From Bifidobacterium breve (GTDB lineage: Bacteria; Actinomycetota; Acidimicrobiia; Acidimicrobiales; Ilumatobacteraceae): 8,697 bases of DNA. Numbering within the stretch: the first letter of the stretch is position 1; each line of letters begins with the position of its first letter. The notes below the pieces were generated by a model. The model was not told where the DNA came from. It saw only the letters and a program-made list of their open reading frames with translations, and did not search any database. The translations under genes were made by a program, and so were the position numbers. Positions 1 to 6,334 of the stretch are shown piece by piece. The stretch covers positions 1 to 8,697 of the forward strand of contig CAMBPP010000059.1 of the NCBI GenBank assembly GCA_945869715.1, written 5' to 3'.

Positions 1-476
1 CCCGTGGAATTACCACCGATGTCGACAAAACGCACTTCGGTTAAATCTCCAGATACATAATCTCCAGATATTTTTTGGATTTTTGTGGGGGCCGACATTG
101 GCATCGAATAGACAGCCTGATTTCCCCAGCACAACAGCAAGCCATCAGATTGCACTGCACACGATTGAGTTCCGCCAGCTGCAACAGAAGTTGGTGAAGT
201 TAAACCGTTTACCATCTGCGGGGTATTTCGATCAGTTGTTGTTCCATCGCCTAGTTGGAAATTATTGTTAAAACCCCAGCAATATACGTTCCCATTTTTT
301 GCAAGACACGTGTGATACGAACCGCCCGACAATGAGCCAGCTACAGCGCGTCCCGCTGCGAGCGATTCACCGGCATCGGCCTGCACAACGGAAGGCGACG
401 CAGAGAAACTTAAGAGGCCGACGACGAGAACAAATGCGGCGGCCAAGCGAAGGGGGAAAGGTGTTACGTTTAACAT
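1..476 (-). CDS. Secreted RCC1-repeat protein, N-terminal part (truncated by window edge)
   Basis: Translated by hand on the minus strand from ATG at 476-474. The frame stays open for 158 codons to the left edge, so the C-terminus lies outside the window. Residues 1-35 form a signal peptide: a short N-terminus with R10, a hydrophobic core at about 11-25, and an A-D-A motif at 33-35 that suggests cleavage after residue 35. From about residue 50 there are repeats of the RCC1/BNR beta-propeller type: GGSYHTCLAKNG, then VYCWG and LGDGTTTDR, followed by a second unit with AAGGTQSCAVQSDG and LLLCWG. Paired Cys residues in each blade (57/66 and 106/116) are typical of bacterial exported RCC1 proteins. 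An in-frame TGA six codons upstream makes this ATG the first possible ATG. No clear Shine-Dalgarno is present. The role is unknown; such propellers usually bind other proteins or surfaces. It follows the lipoprotein gene by 69 bp and may be co-transcribed or have its own promoter. Confidence 0.85.
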   Translation of the reverse strand, partial: MLNVTPFPLRLAAAFVLVVGLLSFSASPSVVQADAGESLAAGRAVAGSLSGGSYHTCLAKNGNVYCWGFNNNFQLGDGTTTDRNTPQMVNGLTSPTSVAAGGTQSCAVQSDGLLLCWGNQAVYSMPMSAPTKIQKISGDYVSGDLTEVRFVDIGGNST

Positions 477-481
477 TAAAT

Positions 482-494
482 TGAGTTTTACTCA
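482..494 (-). other. Small perfect hairpin just upstream of the RCC1 gene start
   Basis: On the minus strand TGAGT and ACTCA flank a 3-nt AAA loop, and the hairpin ends five bases before the ATG at 476, in the position a ribosome binding site would occupy. It could affect initiation of the RCC1 gene or be chance. There is no T-run after it, so it does not look like an intrinsic terminator for the lipoprotein gene. Confidence 0.25.
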
Positions 495-545
495 GAAACG
501 TCGACAATGCAAGGCGCCGGCGGCTACGGAAAGATTTATAGGTGT

Positions 546-2621
546 CTAGGCGCGAACGTAGACGGTCTCATCGGTCGTCACGTTGCTAAATGAGCACGTG
601 GCCGAGAACCCACCACCAGCCTGCGATGCCTTCACCCAACTGCCAGCATTTCCACAGCGGACATCGAATGCAGAAGCCACCCCAGACATTTTGAACTGCA
701 GGGTTGTGGTGCTTGCTGCCCCCGTCGCCGGGTCGGTACCGCTTGCCAAGACGTCAGCGGCGGTTCCTTCTAGGCAACCCACCGAGTCGCAGTTGATGCC
801 ATCTTGAATGGCTCCGGTGGAACCGGAGAGGTTGGCACTAAAGCCCGACGAGGCTGGGTCGCTGGCTGCGAGGCTCCATCCGTCAACGTTCACATCAACA
901 CGTACCGAAGCACGCGCTACCTTCGGGGCGGTTGTTGCTGTTTGTGGTGCAGTTGTTGCTGTTGGCTTCAACGTGCTTGATGTTGTCTTCTTCACCGTGG
1001 TGGTTGGACCAACAGCTACTGAAGTAGTTGTGGTTGTGGTTGCTGCAGTGCCGGCATCAAGTGCGCGGCTAGCTGCGTCGGGCAAGGCGCCCTTTACTGC
1101 AGGTGCCTTCAACGCATCGGGCAGTGCGTTTTCTACCTTGGTGCTGTCGAGTTGACCATCTTCAGTGGTGATGGTCTCTTTACCATTGGTGCCCACTACT
1201 TTTCGTTCAACCTGTGTGTCTGAAGTTTGTGTTACTACTTCGTAGTTGGTGTTTACATCAACACCGTCACGTCCTGGAGTACGCACATCAACTGCTGCAG
1301 CATCGGCATTAACATCAACAGTTACTGGAGTTCCATTTGCGCCATCAACAACAATTTTCACTGCATCACCAGAAGAGGTAACAGAGTTGTTGTCGCCGTT
1401 TGACGAACCCACCAAGTTGCCATCGGCAAGAGTGAGCACTACTTCAGGGTTGTTGGTTGACACTGCATCACTGCTGAGATCAATGGTGGTGTCTGCAGAC
1501 CCCGGGGTATCAATTTGCACCGCAACTTTTGAAGTGATTCCCGAGATGCGTGTTGCCGAGGGCAAAGTGAACTTTGCTGGCTTGTCGTCGGGAATGGAAA
1601 CGATGTAGTCGGTAGGAGCATCGGTTGCTGGGCCAGCAGAAGAAGAACGCAATGGGCGCACACTGCTATTGCCTATTTCATTTGAGCCTGGAGTGAGCAC
1701 GCCGTCGGCTGTTTCAATTTTCCAGTTCGGCAATGCGGAACGCACAACCAGAAGCGACGTCTGCACTGCACTCTTGTCGCCGCAGAAGGGGCAAGTAGCC
1801 GATGCACGAGTATCCATTGAGGTGATGTCGATATCTTTTGACTTCCCCTTCCATGCATTGGGGTCGTTATTTGGGTCGGCCCCGGCAAACGAGAACTCCC
1901 ACGTACCCGCGGCAAGATCTACCTTGACGAAACGCTCTTGGCCAGGCCAGTTGGAGTCGTAGATTTTGATTTTTGCTAAATCGGCAGTTTCGTATTCCAC
2001 GGCATACGGCAACACTGCATGGCCGCCTTCGTCGGTGTACACACCAAGGCTGTAGCCAACAATTTTCTTAGCGAACGATGCTTCTAGTGCAGCAACTTTT
2101 TCTTTAATCGATTTCTTTGCCCACTTGTTTGTTTCGTCTTGCGTTTCTTTGAGGAACTGAGTAGCAAATGCGCGCATGATGCCATGGGTTACATCGCCTT
2201 GGTTTAAAAGTTCAACCGCATTTGGCTTCACCGCTTGAGAGAAACGCGCAGCAGCGAGAACAGCGAAACCTTCACAGTGACCCGCAGCACGCGAGTCGTT
2301 CACCATGCGGGCCCATGCAGCAGCCTCTGCCGTTGGCTTGCATGGGTCGGCAATACCGTCAACACAAATGTCGGGGGTTGCACCAAACATAGAAACAAGA
2401 TCTGTTTCACCAAACACCTCTGGCGTACCTGCTGAACCGAAGTTCGGAAATGCAAAACCGTTGGGGTTCGGAGCAAGGCCTGTGTCTTGCGACGTACCTG
2501 TTGCTTCGGGAACCGTCACTTCGGGGCCCGCTGTTGAGGCGCCCCCGCCGCCGCCACCACAGGCAGCGAAAACGAAAAGAGAAGCTGTGGCGATCACCTT
2601 TAAATGAAGTTTCATTTTCAT
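546..2621 (-). CDS. Secreted lipoprotein with papain-like (Cys/His/Asp-Asn) domain, Thr-rich linker and Cys-containing C-terminal domain
   Basis: 691 aa from ATG at 2621 (a second ATG at 2615 is equally possible). Residues 1-20 are a lipoprotein signal peptide ending in a lipobox F-A-A-C, so Cys21 is the predicted lipidated residue, followed by six Gly. Residues about 95-245 carry a cysteine-peptidase/transglutaminase-like signature: GHCEGFAVLA with Cys116, GGHAVLPYAVE with His201, and IYDSNWP with Asp222/Asn224. A CPFC motif (Cys277, Cys280) follows. The middle (about 300-520) looks like Ser/Thr/Asp-rich beta-strand sequence. Residues about 528-568 are a Thr/Pro/Ala-rich linker, probably a wall or surface spacer. 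The C-terminal domain (about 571-691) has Cys611, 616, 656 and 676, probably two disulfides. The gene starts 8 nt after the phosphatase stop codon and lacks a clear Shine-Dalgarno, so translational coupling is likely. The frame is open a further 124 codons upstream, but that part overlaps the phosphatase and lacks a signal peptide, so I excluded it. Catalysis is an inference from the motif spacing; the substrate is unknown. Confidence 0.85.
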   Translation of the reverse strand: MKMKLHLKVIATASLFVFAACGGGGGGASTAGPEVTVPEATGTSQDTGLAPNPNGFAFPNFGSAGTPEVFGETDLVSMFGATPDICVDGIADPCKPTAEAAAWARMVNDSRAAGHCEGFAVLAAARFSQAVKPNAVELLNQGDVTHGIMRAFATQFLKETQDETNKWAKKSIKEKVAALEASFAKKIVGYSLGVYTDEGGHAVLPYAVEYETADLAKIKIYDSNWPGQERFVKVDLAAGTWEFSFAGADPNNDPNAWKGKSKDIDITSMDTRASATCPFCGDKSAVQTSLLVVRSALPNWKIETADGVLTPGSNEIGNSSVRPLRSSSAGPATDAPTDYIVSIPDDKPAKFTLPSATRISGITSKVAVQIDTPGSADTTIDLSSDAVSTNNPEVVLTLADGNLVGSSNGDNNSVTSSGDAVKIVVDGANGTPVTVDVNADAAAVDVRTPGRDGVDVNTNYEVVTQTSDTQVERKVVGTNGKETITTEDGQLDSTKVENALPDALKAPAVKGALPDAASRALDAGTAATTTTTTSVAVGPTTTVKKTTSSTLKPTATTAPQTATTAPKVARASVRVDVNVDGWSLAASDPASSGFSANLSGSTGAIQDGINCDSVGCLEGTAADVLASGTDPATGAASTTTLQFKMSGVASAFDVRCGNAGSWVKASQAGGGFSATCSFSNVTTDETVYVRA

Positions 2622-2629
2622 ACCATAGA

Positions 2630-3430
2630 TCAAAAAGAAGATTTGCGCAGGTCGCATAGCGCCTGAAGATTGGCTCCTCCTCGGGCCGCCACCGGCGTTC
2701 GCCGCTCGGTATGGCTGAAGTGGCAGAGTTCCCGCCCAAATGCATCGACCATGAGAACACCAGCTTCTTGACAAATGAGCAGGGAAGCCAAATAGTCCCA
2801 GACCCCATGTGTATCGCAGTCGAGGTACCCGTCGAGGGCCCCTTCGGCCACCAAACACAGGTCGAGGGCAGCAGAACCCAACGCCCGAAATTGCCACCAT
2901 GGGCGCACGTCTGGTGGCGGACCCGATACACCAATGACCGACTCGGCCATGGGGCGCTCGGTGCGAGCGGTGAGCGCTACCCCATTTCGCCATGCACCCT
3001 TACCGCGAATGGCGACGTACTCAACATAGGGCGCACATAATTGGGCAACTACCGCAACGCGCGGGCCGTACTGGTCGACTGCGCATAGCGCTGTTGCGAA
3101 CCAAGGTATTCCACGGCTCGCATTGGTACTGCCGTCAATGGGGTCAACCACAATGACCAAGCCCTCGCCAAGATCACTCGGGGTTGCGGGCACCGATCCT
3201 GTTACGCCACTTTCCTCAGAGAGCACACCACAGCCAAACCCGCTGAAGGCACCCAGCACCGCATCGTTCACCGAGAGATCGGCACGGTATTGGCCACTCA
3301 CCGCACCAGAAAATGACCAATCGGTAATGGTGCTTGCCATCGCTTGAGCGATTCCGGCTCCTTGGCGTAGCGCAAAAAGAATTTCCTCATCGGAAGATGA
3401 AGACGTGAGTACGGAAGTGAGTTCGGCCAC
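2630..3430 (-). CDS. Inositol monophosphatase family phosphatase (SuhB/HisN-like)
   Basis: 266 aa with a GTG start at 3430. Members of this Mg2+-dependent, Li+-sensitive cytoplasmic fold hydrolyse small phosphate monoesters such as inositol-1-phosphate, histidinol phosphate or 3'-phosphoadenosine 5'-phosphate. Family motifs are in order: an N-terminal helix, D51-x4-D56 in the position of the D-x-V-T-x-x-D segment, SEESG with Glu72-Glu73, the metal-binding signature VVDPIDGSTN (Asp96, Ile98, Asp99, with Ser in place of the usual Thr), and WDYLASLLICQEAGV with Asp212. The metal-binding acids are all present, so the enzyme is probably active. The segment before Asp51 (SGQYRAD) lacks the common Lys, and WDYLAS departs from the usual W-D-x-A-A-G, so substrate choice cannot be read from sequence. 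The first in-frame ATG (codon 31) would remove the first helix, which supports the GTG. The start codon sits 7 nt from a TACCGT -10 box, as expected for a leaderless mRNA. It is the first gene of a likely operon with the lipoprotein. Confidence 0.92.
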   Translation of the reverse strand: MAELTSVLTSSSSDEEILFALRQGAGIAQAMASTITDWSFSGAVSGQYRADLSVNDAVLGAFSGFGCGVLSEESGVTGSVPATPSDLGEGLVIVVDPIDGSTNASRGIPWFATALCAVDQYGPRVAVVAQLCAPYVEYVAIRGKGAWRNGVALTARTERPMAESVIGVSGPPPDVRPWWQFRALGSAALDLCLVAEGALDGYLDCDTHGVWDYLASLLICQEAGVLMVDAFGRELCHFSHTERRTPVAARGGANLQALCDLRKSSF

Positions 3431-3436
3431 AAGGTA

Positions 3437-3442
3437 ACGGTA
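3437..3442 (-). promoter_or_regulatory. -10 box (TACCGT) for the phosphatase gene, leaderless geometry
   Basis: Read on the minus strand, TACCGT fits the actinobacterial TANNNT -10 consensus. It lies exactly at -12 to -7 relative to the GTG start codon at 3430 if transcription begins on the G. No recognisable -35 box lies at the usual distance. The hexamer shares its TA with the oppositely directed -10 box at 3441-3446. Placement is seen in the sequence; activity is inferred. Confidence 0.55.
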
Positions 3443-3446
3443 GTGT
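3441..3446 (+). promoter_or_regulatory. -10 box (TAGTGT) for the 189-aa gene, leaderless geometry
   Basis: TAGTGT matches TANNNT and sits exactly at -12 to -7 relative to the GTG start at 3453. The in-frame TAG at 3441-3443 excludes any earlier start for this gene, which supports the start choice. No convincing -35 box is seen. It overlaps the minus-strand -10 box by the self-complementary TA at 3441-3442. Confidence 0.55.
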
Positions 3447-3452
3447 CACGGC

Positions 3453-4022
3453 GTGGCAGTTATTGACGTTGCAGGCTTTGTTTCTGACCTGAAAAGCCAT
3501 GCCGTCGACCATGGTTTCCATGTGCACGATGAGCGCCATTTTGTAGAGACCTATTCATTGCGTCAAATGTGGGAAGTTGACCTCCACCCTGAGGAAGCCT
3601 GCAGTGGGCCTATTGACCTTCACATGTCTCTTGAAGTGGACCCGCGAGTTTTGCTTGGCTTTGAAGACGTGGTCGTGAAACTCGATGATCCCGACGATGA
3701 ACCACCCGGAGATTTTCAATTTCAGCTGGTCTTCACGTGGACGCTTCCGCCGCTCACTCGCCCACCCGACCTTTTGGTACTTGCGACCGAACTCGCTGGT
3801 GTCGGCGGCATTGAATTGCCTATTGAAGTTTCCGCAATTGACTCTTTTGCGTCGGTGACCGATGCCCCCGAACGCTCGTTGAGTTTGGTATCTCGAGTAC
3901 CCGTTCCTCTTGCCGATGTTTATGCCGTGCGCGATGAAGGGTTCTGCAAAATTCTCGACAAGTGTCGCGAGGTAAGCCTCGACTTGCTCGCACGTGCACC
4001 GCAATGGCTCGACATCGACTAG
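3453..4022 (+). CDS. Protein of unknown function, 189 aa
   Basis: I do not recognise this family. The GTG at 3453 is the first possible start, because an in-frame TAG lies at 3441-3443, and it is well placed for leaderless translation. The protein is acidic, has no signal peptide or membrane segment, and should be cytoplasmic. It begins with a helix-like stretch (about 5-25), then alternating strands including IDLHMSLEV (54-62), an acidic loop DDPDDEPP (78-85) and FQFQLVFTWTL (88-98). It ends with a helical C-terminus (about 152-185). His22, His24 and His28/29 cluster near the N-terminus, but no ligand pattern is clear. The metallopeptidase gene starts 12 nt after its stop, so the two are probably co-transcribed. 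It is divergent from the phosphatase. The coding call rests on length, ordinary codon usage and tight spacing with neighbours; the reverse-strand frame over the same region looks like a shadow. Confidence 0.8.
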   Translation: MAVIDVAGFVSDLKSHAVDHGFHVHDERHFVETYSLRQMWEVDLHPEEACSGPIDLHMSLEVDPRVLLGFEDVVVKLDDPDDEPPGDFQFQLVFTWTLPPLTRPPDLLVLATELAGVGGIELPIEVSAIDSFASVTDAPERSLSLVSRVPVPLADVYAVRDEGFCKILDKCREVSLDLLARAPQWLDID

Positions 4023-4034
4023 TTCAAGTAGAAA

Positions 4035-5459
4035 ATGATGGCTCGCCAACAACGCACAAAGCAAAGTGCACTTATCATCAGTGCACTCTTGGTGCTCGCA
4101 GCAGGATCATGGGGGCTCGGTGAGTGGAAACCCTTTGCATACAACTGGCCTGACAAATGGGACACCCGGCTTGCGCCACTTGCGTCTTTTGTTGAGAAGC
4201 AAACGGGTTACAGCTTTCAGCACCCCGTGAATGCTCGTTTTTTAAACGACAAAGATTTCAACAAGCTTGTGGTGAACGACGCAGCCGACCTCTCTGCAGA
4301 CGACAAGCAGGGCTACACCGATTTCAGCGCACTCTTGCGCACGCTTGGTTTGGCAAATGGGTCATTTGATGCATTTAGCGCACTCAATAATCTCAGCTCC
4401 GGAAATACACTTGCCTACTATTCCCCAACGGATCGCGAAATGGTCATTCGCAGCGACGCCGCAGCACTGAAAGGCGGAAAACTCTCGGCATCGCTACGAG
4501 CTGTTGTCGTACACGAGTTGGCACACGCCCTTCAAGACCAAGAATTTGGGCTAGCACGCATTAACCGTCGCCACACCACTTCCGAAGAGTCGGTTGCCAT
4601 GACAGCCCTGATTGAAGGTCATGCCAATTCCGCTGAAAGCCAATACGTGGAAGAGAACTTTGACGACAAGGAACTTGAGCAATACCAAAAAGAAACCACC
4701 TCTTCATCTGACCCAAAGGTGCAGTCGGTTCCAGAAGTTCTCAGCGCACAACAATCGGCATCGTATGTTTTTGGCCCAACGTTTATTGCTGCCTTGAAGA
4801 AAAAAGGTCAGCAAGCTATTACCGATGCATTTGTGAAGAAACCACCGCATTCGCTTGCGCAAATCATCTTGCCGTCAAAGTATTTTGCAGGTGAAGAACC
4901 TACCGAAATTGAGTCACCTGAAGTTCCGAGCAAAAATGAATACACAATGAGCGACCAGTTGAATCAACTCGATATCTATTTTCTTTTCGCAAGAGCACTT
5001 GGTGCTCCCAAGGCTCTCCAATTGAGCGACATGTGGGGCAATGGCTACTACACCGGATACCGCGCAAAAGACAAGAGCGGGAAAGGAAAATTTTGTGTCG
5101 CCATGAATGTTGCTGGCTCAACCAGCGCTGGAACACAGAAAATTTCTGCAGCTTTTACAACATGGGCAAAAACATCAACTCTCGCAAATGCGAAGGTAAA
5201 ACTCTCTAATGACCACGTTGCTGTTACGGCCTGCGACCCGGGAACAAAAGTAAAACACTCGCTTCCCACCACAGACGACACTTCGCAAATCTTTTGGCGA
5301 TCAAGCGATATGTCATTCATTATGCGCTCGGAAGCAAATACCGACGCCGAATGCGTAGCTACTGCGCTCTATACCGAATTCACCATTGATGAAATAACAA
5401 ACAGCGACAAAATGGTGACGCGTTACAGCGAACTTCTCGACGAGTGTTCGCTGAAGTAA
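4035..5459 (+). CDS. Signal-anchored zinc metallopeptidase (HExxH, gluzincin-like), 474 aa
   Basis: Residues about 11-27 form a hydrophobic segment after a basic N-terminus (R4, R7, K9), with no lipobox, so it is a signal anchor or signal peptide placing the rest outside the membrane. Four Cys in the C-terminal part (354, 400, 440, 471) fit disulfides there. The zinc site is VVHELAHALQDQ: His160 and His164 as ligands and Glu161 as the base. Glu194 in ALIEGHA, 30 residues on, is the likely third ligand, as in gluzincins. A further segment, PHSLAQIILPSKYFAGEEP (271-289), resembles the conserved P-x-S-x-x-Q-I-L-x-P-x-K-Y segment I recall from uncharacterised bacterial metallopeptidases with the same zinc site. 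The substrate is unknown. Two adjacent ATGs (4035 and 4038) are possible starts. The ribosome binding site is weak and the gene begins 12 nt after the 189-aa gene, so coupled translation is likely. Confidence 0.88.
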   Translation: MMARQQRTKQSALIISALLVLAAGSWGLGEWKPFAYNWPDKWDTRLAPLASFVEKQTGYSFQHPVNARFLNDKDFNKLVVNDAADLSADDKQGYTDFSALLRTLGLANGSFDAFSALNNLSSGNTLAYYSPTDREMVIRSDAAALKGGKLSASLRAVVVHELAHALQDQEFGLARINRRHTTSEESVAMTALIEGHANSAESQYVEENFDDKELEQYQKETTSSSDPKVQSVPEVLSAQQSASYVFGPTFIAALKKKGQQAITDAFVKKPPHSLAQIILPSKYFAGEEPTEIESPEVPSKNEYTMSDQLNQLDIYFLFARALGAPKALQLSDMWGNGYYTGYRAKDKSGKGKFCVAMNVAGSTSAGTQKISAAFTTWAKTSTLANAKVKLSNDHVAVTACDPGTKVKHSLPTTDDTSQIFWRSSDMSFIMRSEANTDAECVATALYTEFTIDEITNSDKMVTRYSELLDECSLK

Positions 5460-5480
5460 CCGACAGATGAGCTGACCCGC

Positions 5481-5501
5481 AGTGCAGTTATTGCTTGCAC
5501 T
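5481..5501. other. Weak inverted repeat after the metallopeptidase gene
   Basis: AGTGCA and TGCACT flank a 9-nt loop, 21 nt after the metallopeptidase stop codon. There is no T-run on either side, so it is a poor intrinsic terminator. A second short inverted repeat (ACGTG at 5504-5508 and CACGT at 5530-5534) and a direct repeat TGTAGT (5521-5526 and 5534-5539) follow. These could belong to the promoter region of the 120-aa gene; a TANNNT match, TAGTGT, lies at 5523-5528. None of this is strong. Confidence 0.25.
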
Positions 5502-5576
5502 CAACGTGTGACAGCACCGATGTAGTGTGCACGTGTAGTCAATAGCGATACAAAAAATAAATGAAAGCAGTTCCCC

Positions 5577-5939
5577 ATGGCATTTGGCCAACCCTCAGGA
5601 CCACCCGCTCCCATGCAAATGATCAAAGAGCTATTAAGCCTTCTTCAAGCAGCAGGTCATAGCGATTTTCGCGACGCGCGCGGCCCAATGGGTTTCAACC
5701 AGCGTCAAGCAGGTGGAAAATTCACACGAGATGAAGCAGAGGCTTTCATCACCCAACTCAACGACGCTGCAGAGTTCCCCAATAGCGAACCCGCTGCGCC
5801 ACAACACTCTTCATTTCAAAAGAAGTCGGCAAGCTTGCCGGCGAAAAGTACACCCGAACAGCGCATACTTAAAAAATTGAGCGACGACGACCTTGCTGCG
5901 GAACTACAAAACCGTGGCTGGGTAGTAATGAAGCCCTAG
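5577..5939 (+). CDS. Small protein of unknown function, 120 aa
   Basis: I do not recognise the family. The protein has two ordered-looking blocks joined by a Ser/Pro/Ala/Gln-rich linker (about 68-92). Block one (15-64) is helical: IKELLSLLQAAGHSDFRDA, then GPMGFNQRQAGGKFTRDEA and a closing helix. Block two (93-118) contains PEQRILKKLSDDDLAAEL followed by RGWVV, an amphipathic helix and a short strand. There is no signal peptide or membrane segment. The ATG at 5577 is preceded by GAAAG at 5563-5567, a weak ribosome binding site at slightly long spacing. The upstream 117 bp probably hold its promoter. The gene ends directly against the convergent cupin gene. Domain-like ends joined by a variable linker suggest a small adaptor or binding protein, but this is a guess. 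Confidence 0.72.
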   Translation: MAFGQPSGPPAPMQMIKELLSLLQAAGHSDFRDARGPMGFNQRQAGGKFTRDEAEAFITQLNDAAEFPNSEPAAPQHSSFQKKSASLPAKSTPEQRILKKLSDDDLAAELQNRGWVVMKP

Positions 5940-6320
5940 TTAACGAGGGCGTTGCGGGTCATCTGCAGGGAGTAGTTGAAATACTTCTTTGAATGGCAAC
6001 TGGTCACGCGTTGCTACGACGTAGACAACAGTGCTCTCGGACTCGCCTTCAATGTGTAGTGCGCCTGCAGGAATAATGAGCTTGTCCCCGGCCGAGAGCG
6101 ATAGCCACTGCCCTGTTTCTCCATCGAGAATGGTGGAGTTGCCACTAATGACGTACCCGTGCACATCACACGCGTGCCAATGCACATCGGGAGGTGCCGA
6201 TGGCTCTGAAACGAAAGTCGTTGGCCAAAATTCGTCGCGAGCAATGTCTTCCAGCGCACCGCGCAAGCCGTTGAAATAGTTCTTCTTTACAGAAACACCC
6301 ATACCCTCAATGTAGAGCAT
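5940..6320 (-). CDS. Single-domain cupin protein, 126 aa
   Basis: A small cytoplasmic beta-barrel protein of the cupin superfamily. Motif 1 is present as PDVHWHACDVHGYVISG, giving H47-x-H49 and Gly60, but the usual Glu ligand position is Val53, with Asp52 and His54 next to it. Motif 2 is complete up to its last residue: G78-x5-P84-x-G86-x2-H89, with Glu in place of the final Asn. Three His could therefore still hold a metal. The function may be enzymatic, such as a dioxygenase or isomerase, or small-molecule sensing; the sequence does not decide. The start at 6320 is chosen because it is 14 nt after the reductase stop, which fits an operon. Met7 (6302) is an alternative, and neither has a clear ribosome binding site. 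Its stop codon abuts that of the 120-aa gene on the other strand. Confidence 0.85.
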   Translation of the reverse strand: MLYIEGMGVSVKKNYFNGLRGALEDIARDEFWPTTFVSEPSAPPDVHWHACDVHGYVISGNSTILDGETGQWLSLSAGDKLIIPAGALHIEGESESTVVYVVATRDQLPFKEVFQLLPADDPQRPR

Positions 6321-6334
6321 TGCGAGAAGGCAAA

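Noticed and set aside
943..1050. Possible repeat array or CRISPR-like element
   Set aside because: The repeated GTTGTTGCTGT / GTAGTTGTGGTTGT pattern is simply the codons of the Thr/Ala/Pro-rich linker in the lipoprotein; there are no regular spacers.
808..1608. Plus-strand open frames antisense to the lipoprotein gene
   Set aside because: They are Val/Ala/Ser/Thr-rich mirror frames of the low-complexity Thr/Ala/Asp-rich coding sequence, with no start signals or recognisable motifs.
2622..2993. N-terminal extension of the lipoprotein frame by 124 codons
   Set aside because: It overlaps the well-supported phosphatase gene in another frame on the same strand, has shadow-like composition (many Arg, Trp, Gly, His), and would bury the signal peptide and lipobox in the middle of the protein.
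3555..4064. 169-aa minus-strand frame over the 189-aa gene
   Set aside because: It lacks any motif or ribosome binding site and would overlap the plus-strand gene almost completely; the plus-strand gene has the promoter, spacing and more protein-like composition.
5481..5501. Intrinsic terminator after the metallopeptidase gene
   Set aside because: The stem is only six pairs with a 9-nt loop and no following T-run; kept only as a weak inverted repeat.
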